Source: Rhodospirillales bacterium 24-66-33 (GTDB lineage: Bacteria; Pseudomonadota; Alphaproteobacteria; Reyranellales; Reyranellaceae). From it: DNA of 64,000 nucleotides. Where the stretch lies: assembly GCA_002281855.1 (NCBI GenBank), contig NCHQ01000001.1, positions 496,001-560,000 of the forward strand. The letters run 5' to 3'. Below, piece by piece: positions 24,706 through 31,714 of the stretch. A model generated the notes under the pieces. The model worked only from the letters and a program-made list of their open reading frames with translations, ran no database searches and was not told the origin of the DNA. The translations under genes were made by a program, and so were the position numbers. Every line of letters starts with the position of its first letter. Position 1 is the first letter of the stretch.

Positions 24706-24938
24706 TCGTCGGACGATGTCGGGTCGGACGACTGCCGGCGCGCGGCCACGGCGCGCAATTCGCTCATCCCTTTTCCGGTCCGCGGATCCACCACGTGCAG
24801 CCCGTTGCAGGCGAGGCAGTGCTGTCCGACGAACGCCGGCAGGGGCCCGTTGCCTCCTTCGTAGCGGCCCTGGACATTGTAGCCCGTGGTCGGGCAGCGG
24901 AAGACGAACGTACGCACGGTGCCATTTTGTCTCCGCAC
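24702..24938 (-). CDS. Small hypothetical protein with paired cysteines, 78 aa
   Basis: A short protein starting from GTG (VRRQNGTVRTFVFRCPTTGYNVQG...). It has one cysteine at residue 15 and a CLAC pair further on (HCLACNGLHVVDPRTGKG), suggesting a small zinc-ribbon-like fold. I do not recognise the family. A second in-frame GTG (residue 8) would place the start nearer the conserved part. The C-terminal tail is rich in serine and aspartate. The exact FixK box at 24952 lies only 14 bp before this start, so it more likely drives the divergent gene. Confidence 0.55.
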   Translation of the reverse strand: MRRQNGTVRTFVFRCPTTGYNVQGRYEGGNGPLPAFVGQHCLACNGLHVVDPRTGKGMSELRAVAARRQSSDPTSSDD

Positions 24939-24951
24939 CCCTGATGCGGCT

Positions 24952-24965
24952 TTGATTCAGGTCAA
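24952..24965 (+). promoter_or_regulatory. FNR/FixK-type box upstream of the YqjD-like gene
   Basis: TTGAT-TCAG-GTCAA is an exact consensus match, centred 55 bp before ATG 25014. It probably drives the gene run 25014-28730. Confidence 0.85.
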
Positions 24966-25013
24966 AGCGGCGCCTGCCTTCGCCGACGATCTTTCCCGCG
25001 GAGGGGATTTCTC

Positions 25014-25349
25014 ATGACCAAGTGCGCTTCCAAGGACAGGTTCGGCTATCTCGGGACGGAGGCGGCTGCCTTGCGCGAACATCTCGATCAGGCGTCGGCC
25101 GCCATCGCCCGTGCCGCCCAGAGCGAGGGTACCGAGGCCGCCACGGCGGCCGCCGAAGCGGCGCGGGAACTGCTGGCGCGTGCGGCCCTGCTGGCCGACG
25201 AATGGGTCGACAAGGCCAAGGGGGCGGCGAAGGCGGTCGACGAGGGGCAGGAGGGACTTGCCGACATCGTCCGGCGCAAGCCGCTCGCCGCGCTCGGTCT
25301 CGCCGCGGCATCCGGCTTCGTGCTGGCGCTCCTCGTGCGGCGCAAATGA
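25014..25349 (+). CDS. YqjD/ElaB-like (DUF883-type) membrane-anchored protein
   Basis: A 111-residue protein with a long alanine-rich amphipathic helix and a C-terminal anchor, RRKPLAALGLAAASGFVLALLVRRK in two parts, which is the pattern of the DUF883 family. In E. coli YqjD is an inner-membrane protein that binds ribosomes in stationary phase; that role is known for the family, not shown here. It starts 49 bp after an exact FixK box and overlaps the next gene (ATGA), so it is first in a likely four-gene operon with the YqjE-like, phosphorylase and nuclease genes. Confidence 0.82.
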   Translation: MTKCASKDRFGYLGTEAAALREHLDQASAAIARAAQSEGTEAATAAAEAARELLARAALLADEWVDKAKGAAKAVDEGQEGLADIVRRKPLAALGLAAASGFVLALLVRRK

Positions 25350-25633
25350 GCGTTGCGTCGGAAGCCGGAGCGCTGCTGGTCGCCCTGGCCCGGTCGCTGG
25401 CGACGGTGGGGGCCGGCGTCCTCGTTACGTCCGGGCGGCGCCTCGCGGCCACGGTGGCCGCCTATCTCGTCGTCGGTCTTTTGCTGACCGTCAGCCTCGC
25501 CTTCCTGACCCTGTCGGCCTATCGCGCGATCGTCGCGTCGGTCGGCGACGTCTACGGCCCGCTGATCGTCGGCTGCTTCTATCTCGTGGCGGGACTCACG
25601 GCAGCGCTCATCGTCCTCATGCGCCGCCGCTAG
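25346..25633 (+). CDS. YqjE/holin-like small membrane protein, 95 aa
   Basis: A 95-residue protein with two membrane helices (about residues 38-60 and 72-91) and a basic end MRRR. The arrangement of a YqjD-like gene followed by a two-helix gene matches the yqjD-yqjE pair. The ATG at 25346 overlaps the stop of the upstream gene, indicating translational coupling. It is followed by the phosphorylase gene after 5 bp. Function in the family is not established. Confidence 0.78.
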   Translation: MSVASEAGALLVALARSLATVGAGVLVTSGRRLAATVAAYLVVGLLLTVSLAFLTLSAYRAIVASVGDVYGPLIVGCFYLVAGLTAALIVLMRRR

Positions 25634-25638
25634 CCTGC

Positions 25639-27132
25639 ATGCTCAAGGTTCGAAGGCTCGGAATCGACGCCTGTCAGGAGACCGTCGCTTACCTCGCCCG
25701 TCGCTGCGAGCATTATCGCGCACAAGAATTCGTGGCGCTCGCCCGGATCGAGATCTGGGGCGGGGGGCGCCGCATCGTCGCCACGCTGAACATCGTCGAC
25801 GACGAGTCGATCATGGCGACCGACGAGCTCGGCCTGTCTGAACTCGCCTATCGCCAGCTCGGGCTTCCGGCGGGAGCGCCGGTGGAAATCGCCCAGGCGG
25901 GACCGCCGCCCAGCCTCGACCATGTCCGTGCCAAGATCGACGGCGCCGAACTGGATCCGGTCGCCTACCAGGAAATCGCGCGCGATCTCGCCGCGCATCG
26001 CTACTCCAAGATGGAGATCGCGGCCTTCCTGATCGCCGGCGCACGCTTCACGACCGCGGCCGAGGTGCTTTCGATGACCCGCGCGATGGCGGCCGTGGGA
26101 GGTCGCCTGTCCTGGGCCAGCGAGATGGTCGTCGACAAGCATTGCATCGGCGGCATTCCGGGCAACCGGACCTCGATGATCGTCGTCCCGATCGTGGCAG
26201 CCCACGGCCTGACCATCCCCAAGACGTCGTCGCGCGCGATCACTTCGCCCGCCGGCACCGCCGACACGATGGAAGTGCTGGCGAGGGTCGATGTCGGCTC
26301 GGACGAAATGCACGAGATCGTGGCCGCCGAGAACGGCTGCCTGGTGTGGGGCGGGCATGCCAACCTCTCTCCGGCGGACGATGTCCTGATCTCGGTCGAA
26401 CGGCCGCTGGCAATCGACACGCCCGAGCAGATGGTCGCCTCCATCCTGTCGAAGAAGCTCGCGGCCGGCTCCACGCATCTCGTTCTCGATCTGCCGGTCG
26501 GGCCCACGGCGAAGCTGCGCGATCGCGAGCGCTTCGTTCGGCTGCGCAAGCTCTTCGAATACGTCTCCGACCAGGTCGGCATCAGCACGACGGTGCTGGC
26601 GACCGACGGCAGCCAGCCCATCGGCCGCGGGATCGGTCCGTGGCTGGAAGCCCGAGACGTGATGCAGGTCCTCGAACGACATCCCGAGGCGCCGCGTGAC
26701 CTGGAGGAGAGGGCCGTCCTGCTGGCCGGCCATGTGCTCGACTTCGATCCCGCGCTGCGCGGCGGCCAGGGGATCGTGCGGGCCCGCGAACTGCTGCACA
26801 GCGGCGCGGCGCTCGCGAAGATGCGGCGGCTGATCGCGGCGCAGGGGGCTCCGCCGCAGGCGACGAGCCTCGGCACCCTCACGCATGAGGTGCCGGCCAC
26901 CCGGGACGGGGTCGTGACGGCCATCGACTGCCTGCGCCTGGCGCGGATTGCGCGCCTCGCCGGCGCGCCCATGGACAAGGGCGCGGGTGTCGATCTGTTC
27001 AAGCGGATCGGGGATCCTGTGGAACGGGGCGAGCCGCTCTACCGGATCCACGCCGCCTTCGAGGCCGACTTCCGCTTCGCCATCCAGCTGGCCGCCGCCG
27101 GGGACGGCATGACCCTCGGGCGACGCGCATGA
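25639..27132 (+). CDS. Thymidine phosphorylase family, AMP phosphorylase-like
   Basis: A 497-residue member of the nucleoside phosphorylase family of type 2 (the archaeal AMP phosphorylase-like group), about the standard 500 residues. After an N-terminal region come the helical domain (YSKMEIAAFLIAG), the glycine loop DKHCIGGIPGNRTSMIVVPI and the phosphate-binding KTSSRAITSPAGTADTMEVL, with HLVLDLPVGPTAK further on. Archaeal members release the base from NMPs by phosphorolysis, giving ribose 1,5-bisphosphate. Its stop overlaps the start of the beta-CASP nuclease gene. No RuBisCO gene is in the window, so a carbon-fixing role is not supported here. Confidence 0.87.
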   Translation: MLKVRRLGIDACQETVAYLARRCEHYRAQEFVALARIEIWGGGRRIVATLNIVDDESIMATDELGLSELAYRQLGLPAGAPVEIAQAGPPPSLDHVRAKIDGAELDPVAYQEIARDLAAHRYSKMEIAAFLIAGARFTTAAEVLSMTRAMAAVGGRLSWASEMVVDKHCIGGIPGNRTSMIVVPIVAAHGLTIPKTSSRAITSPAGTADTMEVLARVDVGSDEMHEIVAAENGCLVWGGHANLSPADDVLISVERPLAIDTPEQMVASILSKKLAAGSTHLVLDLPVGPTAKLRDRERFVRLRKLFEYVSDQVGISTTVLATDGSQPIGRGIGPWLEARDVMQVLERHPEAPRDLEERAVLLAGHVLDFDPALRGGQGIVRARELLHSGAALAKMRRLIAAQGAPPQATSLGTLTHEVPATRDGVVTAIDCLRLARIARLAGAPMDKGAGVDLFKRIGDPVERGEPLYRIHAAFEADFRFAIQLAAAGDGMTLGRRA

Positions 27133-28730
27133 CCCTCTCGCTCCATATCCATGGTGCCGCCGGCACGGTCACGGGATCGTGCCACCGGCTGGTGACGCCG
27201 CACGGGACGTTGCTCGTCGATTGCGGTCTGTTCCAGGGGCCGAAGTCGCTGCGTGCCCTGAACTATCGAGACTTCCCTTTCGCGCCGGCAGAGATCGCCG
27301 CGGTGCTGTTCACCCATGCCCACATCGATCACAGCGGGCTCTTTCCCAAACTGACGCTCGCCGGATTTCAGGGCCGCGCCTTCGCCACCGAAGCGACGCG
27401 CGACCTTCTGCGCTGGCTGTTGCCCGACGCCGGCGCCATCCAGGAGAACGACGTCGAGCGCCTGAACCGCCGCAATGCCCGGCGAGGCGAGCCGGTCGTG
27501 GTGCCGATCTACACGCGCGCCGATGCCGAGGCCTCGCTCTCCTTCATCGAGTCTCAGCCGTACGATCGCTGGTTCGAGCCGCTGCCCGGCGTCCGGGCGC
27601 GCCTGCGCAATGCCGGGCACATTCTCGGCAGTGCCTTCATCGAAATCGAGGTCGACGCCGCACCGCGTCCGCTGCGGCTCGTCTTCTCCGGCGACGTCGG
27701 GCCGCTCGGCAAGGCCCTGCAGCCCGATCCCGCGCGGCCCGGTCGCGCCGATGTCGCGCTGGTCGAGTCCACCTACGGCAGCCGCTCGCGCGAGCCGATG
27801 TCGGAAGCGGATCGCAGGGCCGTCCTGGGCCGCGAACTCGAGGTCGCCCTGGCCGCCGGCGGCAATGTCGTCGTGCCGGTCTTCGCGGTCGAGCGTACAC
27901 AGGAGATCCTCGAGGACATCGCGGAACTCAAACGGGGCGGCAAGCTCAGGGGCGCACAGGTCTTTCTCGACTCGCCGCTGGCGGGCCGCACGACCGAGGT
28001 CTTCCGGACCCATCGCGCCTCCCTCAGCCGCTCCGAAGGCGGACATGCGTTCAGCGGCGGCGAGTTCCGGCTGAGCGAGACGGTCGATCAGAGCCGGGCG
28101 ATCGGGCGTATTCATGCCGGTGCGATCATCCTGGCCGGGTCCGGCATGTGCGACGCCGGACGGGTGAAACATCATCTCAAGGACAATCTGTGGCGCACGG
28201 ACTCGACGATCCTCTTCGTCGGGTACCAGGCGCCGGGCACCCTGGGGGCACTGATCCGCGGTGGCGCCGCCCAGGTGCGCATCCACGGCGAGGAGATCGG
28301 CGTCCGGGCGCGTGTCCGGTCGATCGACACCTATACGGGCCATGCCGATCGTGAGGAGCTTGTCGGCTGGTGCCGGCCGATGCTGGACGGGCTTGGTTCT
28401 CTCCTGCTCGTCCATGGGGAGCCGAACGGAATCGACGGCCTCTCCGCCGCGCTGGCTGCAGCCGGGGTCGATCGAGCCCGCATCGTCGCGCCTGTCCTCG
28501 ACGAGAAGTTCGTCTTCGTCCATCGCGACGGCCGGTGGAGTGCGATCCCCGAGGCGAACGGCATGCCGCGGCTCCCGCCCGAGGCGGCGAACGCGCGGCG
28601 CGACTGGCACAATGACTATGCGCAGATGCTGCTCGATATCCGGGGAGCGCTGCAGGCCGCTCCCGACGACGCGGCGCGGCACCGGCTCCTGCAGGAACTG
28701 CGCCGCGTGCTCGGCAACAGCGGCCGATAG
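27129..28730 (+). CDS. MBL-fold beta-CASP RNA-processing nuclease
   Basis: A 533-residue metallo-beta-lactamase/beta-CASP protein with a C-terminal RNA-specificity part. The metal motif HAHIDH is at 63-68 (FTHAHIDHSGLFPKL), with later metal ligands in LRNAGHILGSAF and SGDVGPLG. The beta-CASP region shows AGSGMCDAGR, VGYQAPGTLG and the terminal TGHADREEL. Relatives are RNases such as CPSF-73/RNase J-like enzymes. Translation is coupled to the phosphorylase gene by a four-base overlap. An extra C-terminal tail of about 65 residues (WHNDYAQMLLDIRG) is unusual for minimal forms. Confidence 0.9.
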   Translation: MTLSLHIHGAAGTVTGSCHRLVTPHGTLLVDCGLFQGPKSLRALNYRDFPFAPAEIAAVLFTHAHIDHSGLFPKLTLAGFQGRAFATEATRDLLRWLLPDAGAIQENDVERLNRRNARRGEPVVVPIYTRADAEASLSFIESQPYDRWFEPLPGVRARLRNAGHILGSAFIEIEVDAAPRPLRLVFSGDVGPLGKALQPDPARPGRADVALVESTYGSRSREPMSEADRRAVLGRELEVALAAGGNVVVPVFAVERTQEILEDIAELKRGGKLRGAQVFLDSPLAGRTTEVFRTHRASLSRSEGGHAFSGGEFRLSETVDQSRAIGRIHAGAIILAGSGMCDAGRVKHHLKDNLWRTDSTILFVGYQAPGTLGALIRGGAAQVRIHGEEIGVRARVRSIDTYTGHADREELVGWCRPMLDGLGSLLLVHGEPNGIDGLSAALAAAGVDRARIVAPVLDEKFVFVHRDGRWSAIPEANGMPRLPPEAANARRDWHNDYAQMLLDIRGALQAAPDDAARHRLLQELRRVLGNSGR

Positions 28731-28739
28731 GCGCCACAT

Positions 28740-28774
28740 AAAAAAGGATGCGCCCCGACGCCGGGGCGCATCCT
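28740..28774 (-). terminator. Strong intrinsic terminator for the DUF992 gene
   Basis: A perfect 12-bp stem (28745-28756 with 28763-28774, AGGATGCGCCCC) with a 6-base loop. On the minus strand it is followed by a run of six T, so it fits a Rho-independent terminator for the gene ending at 28795. It may also stop transcription from the nuclease gene. Confidence 0.88.
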
Positions 28775-28794
28775 GGAGCGAACGCGCCGTATGG

Positions 28795-29274
28795 TTACTT
28801 GGCCGCCTTGAGCGTGACCTCGGCCAGCCCGGCGGCGACGTTCAGGCCGACATTGCCTTCGACGCTGACCGGCTGCAGGCTGACTTGCTTGTTGCCGCCG
28901 CCAATCAGGACGTTGGCGCCCGCGCCCACACCTGCCGAAGCACTGGCCGTCGGGCCGACATAGTCGCCGGCAAGCGCACCCTTGGCGACCTGGCCGGGGG
29001 CGAAGACCAGCCACACGACATGCCCCTGCTTGGTGAAGCCGAGATCGACGCCGTATTTCTTGATGGTGCCCGTATAGTGATCGGCCGTGCCGTCGGTCTT
29101 GGCGAGGATGCAGTCGAGTTCCTTGGAGGAGCCGAAGACGAATCCGACGCCCCCGGCGACTGTGCAGGTGAGCGAGCCGACATTCACGCCCTTGGGCGCA
29201 GTCTGCGCTTGCGCCGCGAGGCCGAAGGGAAGAAGGGACAGCGCTGCCGTGAGGACTGCAGTATACATTTTCAT
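28795..29274 (-). CDS. DUF992-type exported protein, 159 aa
   Basis: A 159-residue secreted protein with a Sec signal peptide (MKMYTAVLTAALSLLPFGLAAQAQ). The mature part has KGVNVGSLTCTVAGGVGFVFGSS and SKELDCIL, two cysteines probably forming a disulfide, then a glycine/alanine-rich end; this matches the DUF992 pattern, a family found mainly in alphaproteobacteria. Function is unknown. A perfect inverted pair of FixK-type boxes lies upstream, the nearer one centred 80 bp from the start. A strong terminator follows the stop. Confidence 0.82.
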   Translation of the reverse strand: MKMYTAVLTAALSLLPFGLAAQAQTAPKGVNVGSLTCTVAGGVGFVFGSSKELDCILAKTDGTADHYTGTIKKYGVDLGFTKQGHVVWLVFAPGQVAKGALAGDYVGPTASASAGVGAGANVLIGGGNKQVSLQPVSVEGNVGLNVAAGLAEVTLKAAK

Positions 29275-29345
29275 CGCTTGTCTCCTGGGGACACGGAAAA
29301 GGGTTTCTCCGCGCGGTTGAGGCTACGACGCGGACACCTGAGAAA

Positions 29346-29389
29346 CGTTGATCTGCATCAAGGTCGCGCCGGGTTGATGCAGATCAACG
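29346..29389. promoter_or_regulatory. Two FixK-type boxes forming a perfect 16-bp inverted repeat
   Basis: TTGATCTGCATCAA (29348-29361) and TTGATGCAGATCAA (29374-29387) are both exact FixK-type matches and are exact reverse complements of each other; with flanking CG the arms are 16 bp around a 12-bp spacer. They lie between the divergent DUF992 and phasin-like genes. Centre spacing is 26 bp. Confidence 0.88.
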
Positions 29390-29438
29390 GCCTGCGCTCC
29401 ATCCGCGCTTACAGTCGGTGCCGGAAGCGGAGGGTGAG

Positions 29439-29798
29439 ATGAACGACATGCATGCGGACAAGCTGCCGAGCGTGGAGTCACTGCCGGCGAGCAACATGGC
29501 GAATACGGCACTTTCGACATACGCCGATTATTTCGAGGAATGGGCCGCCGTCGGCGCGGCCTGGCAGAGCGAGTTCTCGCGATTCGCCGAACGCCGGCTC
29601 AAGGACAATGTCTCGACATACCTGACGCTGCTGTCGGCGCGTGACGCCGCGAGCGTCTGGCAGGCTCACGGCGCCTGGGGCGTTCGCGCACTCGAGGACT
29701 ATTCGGCAGAGGCCAACCGTCTCGGCCAGCTCATTACCAGCGTGACCGTGTGCGGCGCGACGCCGGAGGCCCAGCAGACGACCCAGCTTCTCGGCTAG
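29439..29798 (+). CDS. Phasin-like protein, 119 aa
   Basis: A 119-residue, mostly helical protein (MNDMHADKLPSVESLPASN...). The segment YFEEWAAVGAAWQSEFSRFAERRLKDNVSTYLTLLSARD resembles phasin_2-type proteins that coat polyhydroxyalkanoate granules; the match is by pattern only. GGAGGG precedes ATG 29439. The right-hand FixK box is centred 58 bp upstream, so it is a likely low-oxygen gene, which would fit carbon storage when respiration slows. It converges on the cytochrome gene and overlaps its 3' end by four bases. Confidence 0.65.
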   Translation: MNDMHADKLPSVESLPASNMANTALSTYADYFEEWAAVGAAWQSEFSRFAERRLKDNVSTYLTLLSARDAASVWQAHGAWGVRALEDYSAEANRLGQLITSVTVCGATPEAQQTTQLLG

Positions 29799-30091
29799 CG
29801 AAGGCTCAGTATGTAGTCGACAAGCGCCTGGCGTTCCCGATTGCTGAGGGAGAAGTCGGGCATGCGCGTGTGCCCGATCGAAAGGTAGGCCTTGAGCTGC
29901 TCGGCGTTGGTCGTCGACTTGGCCGCGATGGCGGAAAAGCTCGGGATACCGTTCGCGCTGGCGGTTCTTGGCGCGGGCTCGACGATGTGACAGGCCATGC
30001 ACCAGCGTTCGGCCAGAGCGGCGCCGTAGCCGGGACCCTGCGCGAGCGCAGGGAACGGCAGAAACAACAGCAAGGCGATCAGCTTTTTCAT
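29795..30091 (-). CDS. Periplasmic monohaem cytochrome c, 98 aa
   Basis: A small cytochrome c with a Sec signal peptide (MKKLIALLLFLPFPALA) and one haem motif CMACH near the start of the mature protein. A methionine in HTRMPDFSLS is the likely sixth ligand, and the end RQALVDYILSL is typical of class I cytochromes. It may carry electrons to the cbb3 oxidase; this is inference. I prefer the ATG at 30091, with GGAGAA before it, over an in-frame ATG four codons earlier. It is co-directional with the membrane protein at 30111. Confidence 0.88.
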   Translation of the reverse strand: MKKLIALLLFLPFPALAQGPGYGAALAERWCMACHIVEPAPRTASANGIPSFSAIAAKSTTNAEQLKAYLSIGHTRMPDFSLSNRERQALVDYILSLR

Positions 30092-30110
30092 CGAGTTCTC
30101 CATGATCTGA

Positions 30111-30368
30111 TTAGGAGCGGCGCAGCGCCCGGAAAAGGGCGATGCCGACGACGAGAATCAACACCGAGGGCACGAGTCCCATCAGCGCGAGTTCGAACGG
30201 GTCCCGTGCCGTGCCGCGCAGGAACGGAAGCCACGAATCGTCCGCCTGGCACCACAGCCGGCCATCGGCCTGGCGGATGCACGACTGGTTGAGCAGCAGC
30301 ATCCAGCCGACCCACGCAATCGCACTGCCAACGGCCCAGAGGGTTATCAATGCGCGTCCCGAGCCCAT
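30111..30368 (-). CDS. Small two-helix membrane protein, 85 aa
   Basis: About 85 residues from ATG 30368 (MGSGRALITLWAVGS...), with a helix near residues 6-26 and another near 60-80, and a central periplasmic-like part holding two cysteines (SCIRQADGRLWC). The pair probably forms a disulfide. I do not recognise the family. It lies 19 bp upstream of the cytochrome c gene on the same strand, so the two are likely co-expressed from the double box at 30433-30472. Confidence 0.62.
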   Translation of the reverse strand: MGSGRALITLWAVGSAIAWVGWMLLLNQSCIRQADGRLWCQADDSWLPFLRGTARDPFELALMGLVPSVLILVVGIALFRALRRS

Positions 30369-30432
30369 CCTGCCGGTCCTTTCTGGTCGAGCGCCCGTAG
30401 ACGAAGTTGATCCCGCCGGACGTCCGTGCTCC

Positions 30433-30472
30433 TTGTCCCAGATCAAGCGGCTGAGGCTTTGATCTGGATCAC
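30433..30472. promoter_or_regulatory. Paired, imperfect FixK-type boxes
   Basis: TTGTC-CCAG-ATCAA (30433-30446) and TTGAT-CTGG-ATCAC (30459-30472) each keep one perfect arm and face each other. Their centres are 26 bp apart, exactly as at 29348/29374. They lie between the divergent genes starting at 30368 and 30507. Confidence 0.6.
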
Positions 30473-30506
30473 GGCGGGTCGTCGCTTTCGGTCGCTAGGT
30501 TGAACG

Positions 30507-31088
30507 ATGGTCGATGAGAGAACCCGAGGTCGCGCGGCGACAGAACCGCCAGGGCGGGGCGAGACGGCGGTCTCCGATCATCGCTCTCTGCTGTTGCTGC
30601 GCGGCGGCGCCGCGCTTCTGTTCGCGTTCCTCGTGTTCTTCTGGCCCCGGCTCACGGTCACCGGACTAGCGGTGCTGTGGGGCGGCTACTCCCTCGTGGA
30701 TGGCACGCTGGCATTGACCGGCGCGACGCTCGCGAGGAGCGGCAGCGCGCGTATCGGGCTGGCCCTCATCGGAGTGGCGGGGCTGGCCTGCGCCGCCGGC
30801 ACCCTGTTCGCGCTCGACGTGGTCGTCGGGCATCTGGTGGGGATCATCGCGATCTGGGCGATCTCGACCGGCGCGATGCAGCTCTGGGCGGCTCGCGAAG
30901 TGAGCAAGATGGTCGATCGTGGATGGGTCCTCGCCCTGGATGGCTTGGGAGCGATCCTGTTCGGGCTGGCATTGGCGCTCTGGCCGGACCCGGAGATGCA
31001 GGCGCTGGTCTGGCTGACCGGATGGTTCGCCCTGGCACTCGGGAGCCTGTTTTCGAGCATCGCGATCTGGCTTGGCCGGCCAGGCTGA
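30507..31088 (+). CDS. HdeD/DUF308-family membrane protein
   Basis: A 193-residue protein with about six short membrane helices in three pairs, starting with LLLLRGGAALLFAFLVFFWPRLT. The repeat of LRGGAALLFA and LDGLGAILFGLALALWPD is typical of the HdeD (DUF308) family, whose E. coli member is linked to acid resistance. A possible FixK box lies 41 bp upstream and an exact box follows the gene. The first 25 residues are charged and may not be conserved. Confidence 0.82.
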   Translation: MVDERTRGRAATEPPGRGETAVSDHRSLLLLRGGAALLFAFLVFFWPRLTVTGLAVLWGGYSLVDGTLALTGATLARSGSARIGLALIGVAGLACAAGTLFALDVVVGHLVGIIAIWAISTGAMQLWAAREVSKMVDRGWVLALDGLGAILFGLALALWPDPEMQALVWLTGWFALALGSLFSSIAIWLGRPG

Positions 31089-31110
31089 GACGAAAAGTCT
31101 TTGCTTCCAC

Positions 31111-31124
31111 TTGACGCAAGTCAA
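31111..31124 (+). promoter_or_regulatory. FNR/FixK-type box upstream of the CBS-pair gene
   Basis: TTGAC-GCAA-GTCAA matches the consensus exactly and is centred 65 bp before ATG 31183. It may drive the CBS gene and the following PEP synthase run. Confidence 0.85.
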
Positions 31125-31182
31125 GGACGCCCCGGGTGGCGTTTCTAGAGTGCTCCGCATCCTCCGACGGCGGGAGCGGGCA

Positions 31183-31653
31183 ATGCTGGCAAGAGACATC
31201 ATGACCGAGAAGGTCGTTTGCGGCCGGCCGACGGACTCCCTGTTCGACGCCGCAGAACTCATGCTGGAAGCCAATGTCAGCGCGCTCCTCGTCGTGGGCG
31301 ACACGCAGGAGATCCTGGGAATCATCAGCGAAGCGGATCTCATCCGCCGGGCCGACAGCGATGCGGGCCCGGGAAAGAGCTGGCTGCAGTGCCTTCTGGA
31401 AAGCGACACCTCGACCAGCCGCGCGTCCATCTCCAGCCGCACGCGGCGGGTCGGGGACATCATGACGAAAGAAGTCGTTACGGCGAGCGAGGACACGCCA
31501 CTCGCGGAGCTGGTGGAGCGCCTGCAGCGGCACAGGGTGAAGCGCATCCCGATCGTTCGCAATGGCATCCCGGTGGGTATCGTCAGTCGTGCCGATCTCG
31601 TGCGGGCCGTGCTGTCGCGCGAGAGGCCTGCCGGGCGGCGTCCGGAAGCATGA
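31183..31653 (+). CDS. CBS-domain pair protein, 156 aa
   Basis: A 156-residue protein made of two CBS domains. The first begins MLARDIMTEKVVCGRPTDSL and contains LLVVGDTQEILGIISEADL; the second begins VGDIMTKEVVTASEDTPL and ends KRIPIVRNGIPVGIVSRADL. Such pairs bind adenine nucleotides and sense energy state. The start is chosen where the family begins, with an exact FixK box 65 bp upstream. It is closely related in sequence to the CBS part of the protein at 44934. PEP synthase follows after about 60 bp. Confidence 0.88.
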   Translation: MLARDIMTEKVVCGRPTDSLFDAAELMLEANVSALLVVGDTQEILGIISEADLIRRADSDAGPGKSWLQCLLESDTSTSRASISSRTRRVGDIMTKEVVTASEDTPLAELVERLQRHRVKRIPIVRNGIPVGIVSRADLVRAVLSRERPAGRRPEA

Positions 31654-31714
31654 CAGGCTTGCGAAAGGCGAACGATCACATCCGGCTCGCGCCGGTATTT
31701 GCGGAGGTGCGGGC

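Noticed and set aside
25639..28730. RuBisCO-linked AMP carbon-fixation pathway
   Set aside because: The phosphorylase fits, but no ribose-1,5-bisphosphate isomerase or RuBisCO gene is in the window, so the pathway is not claimed.
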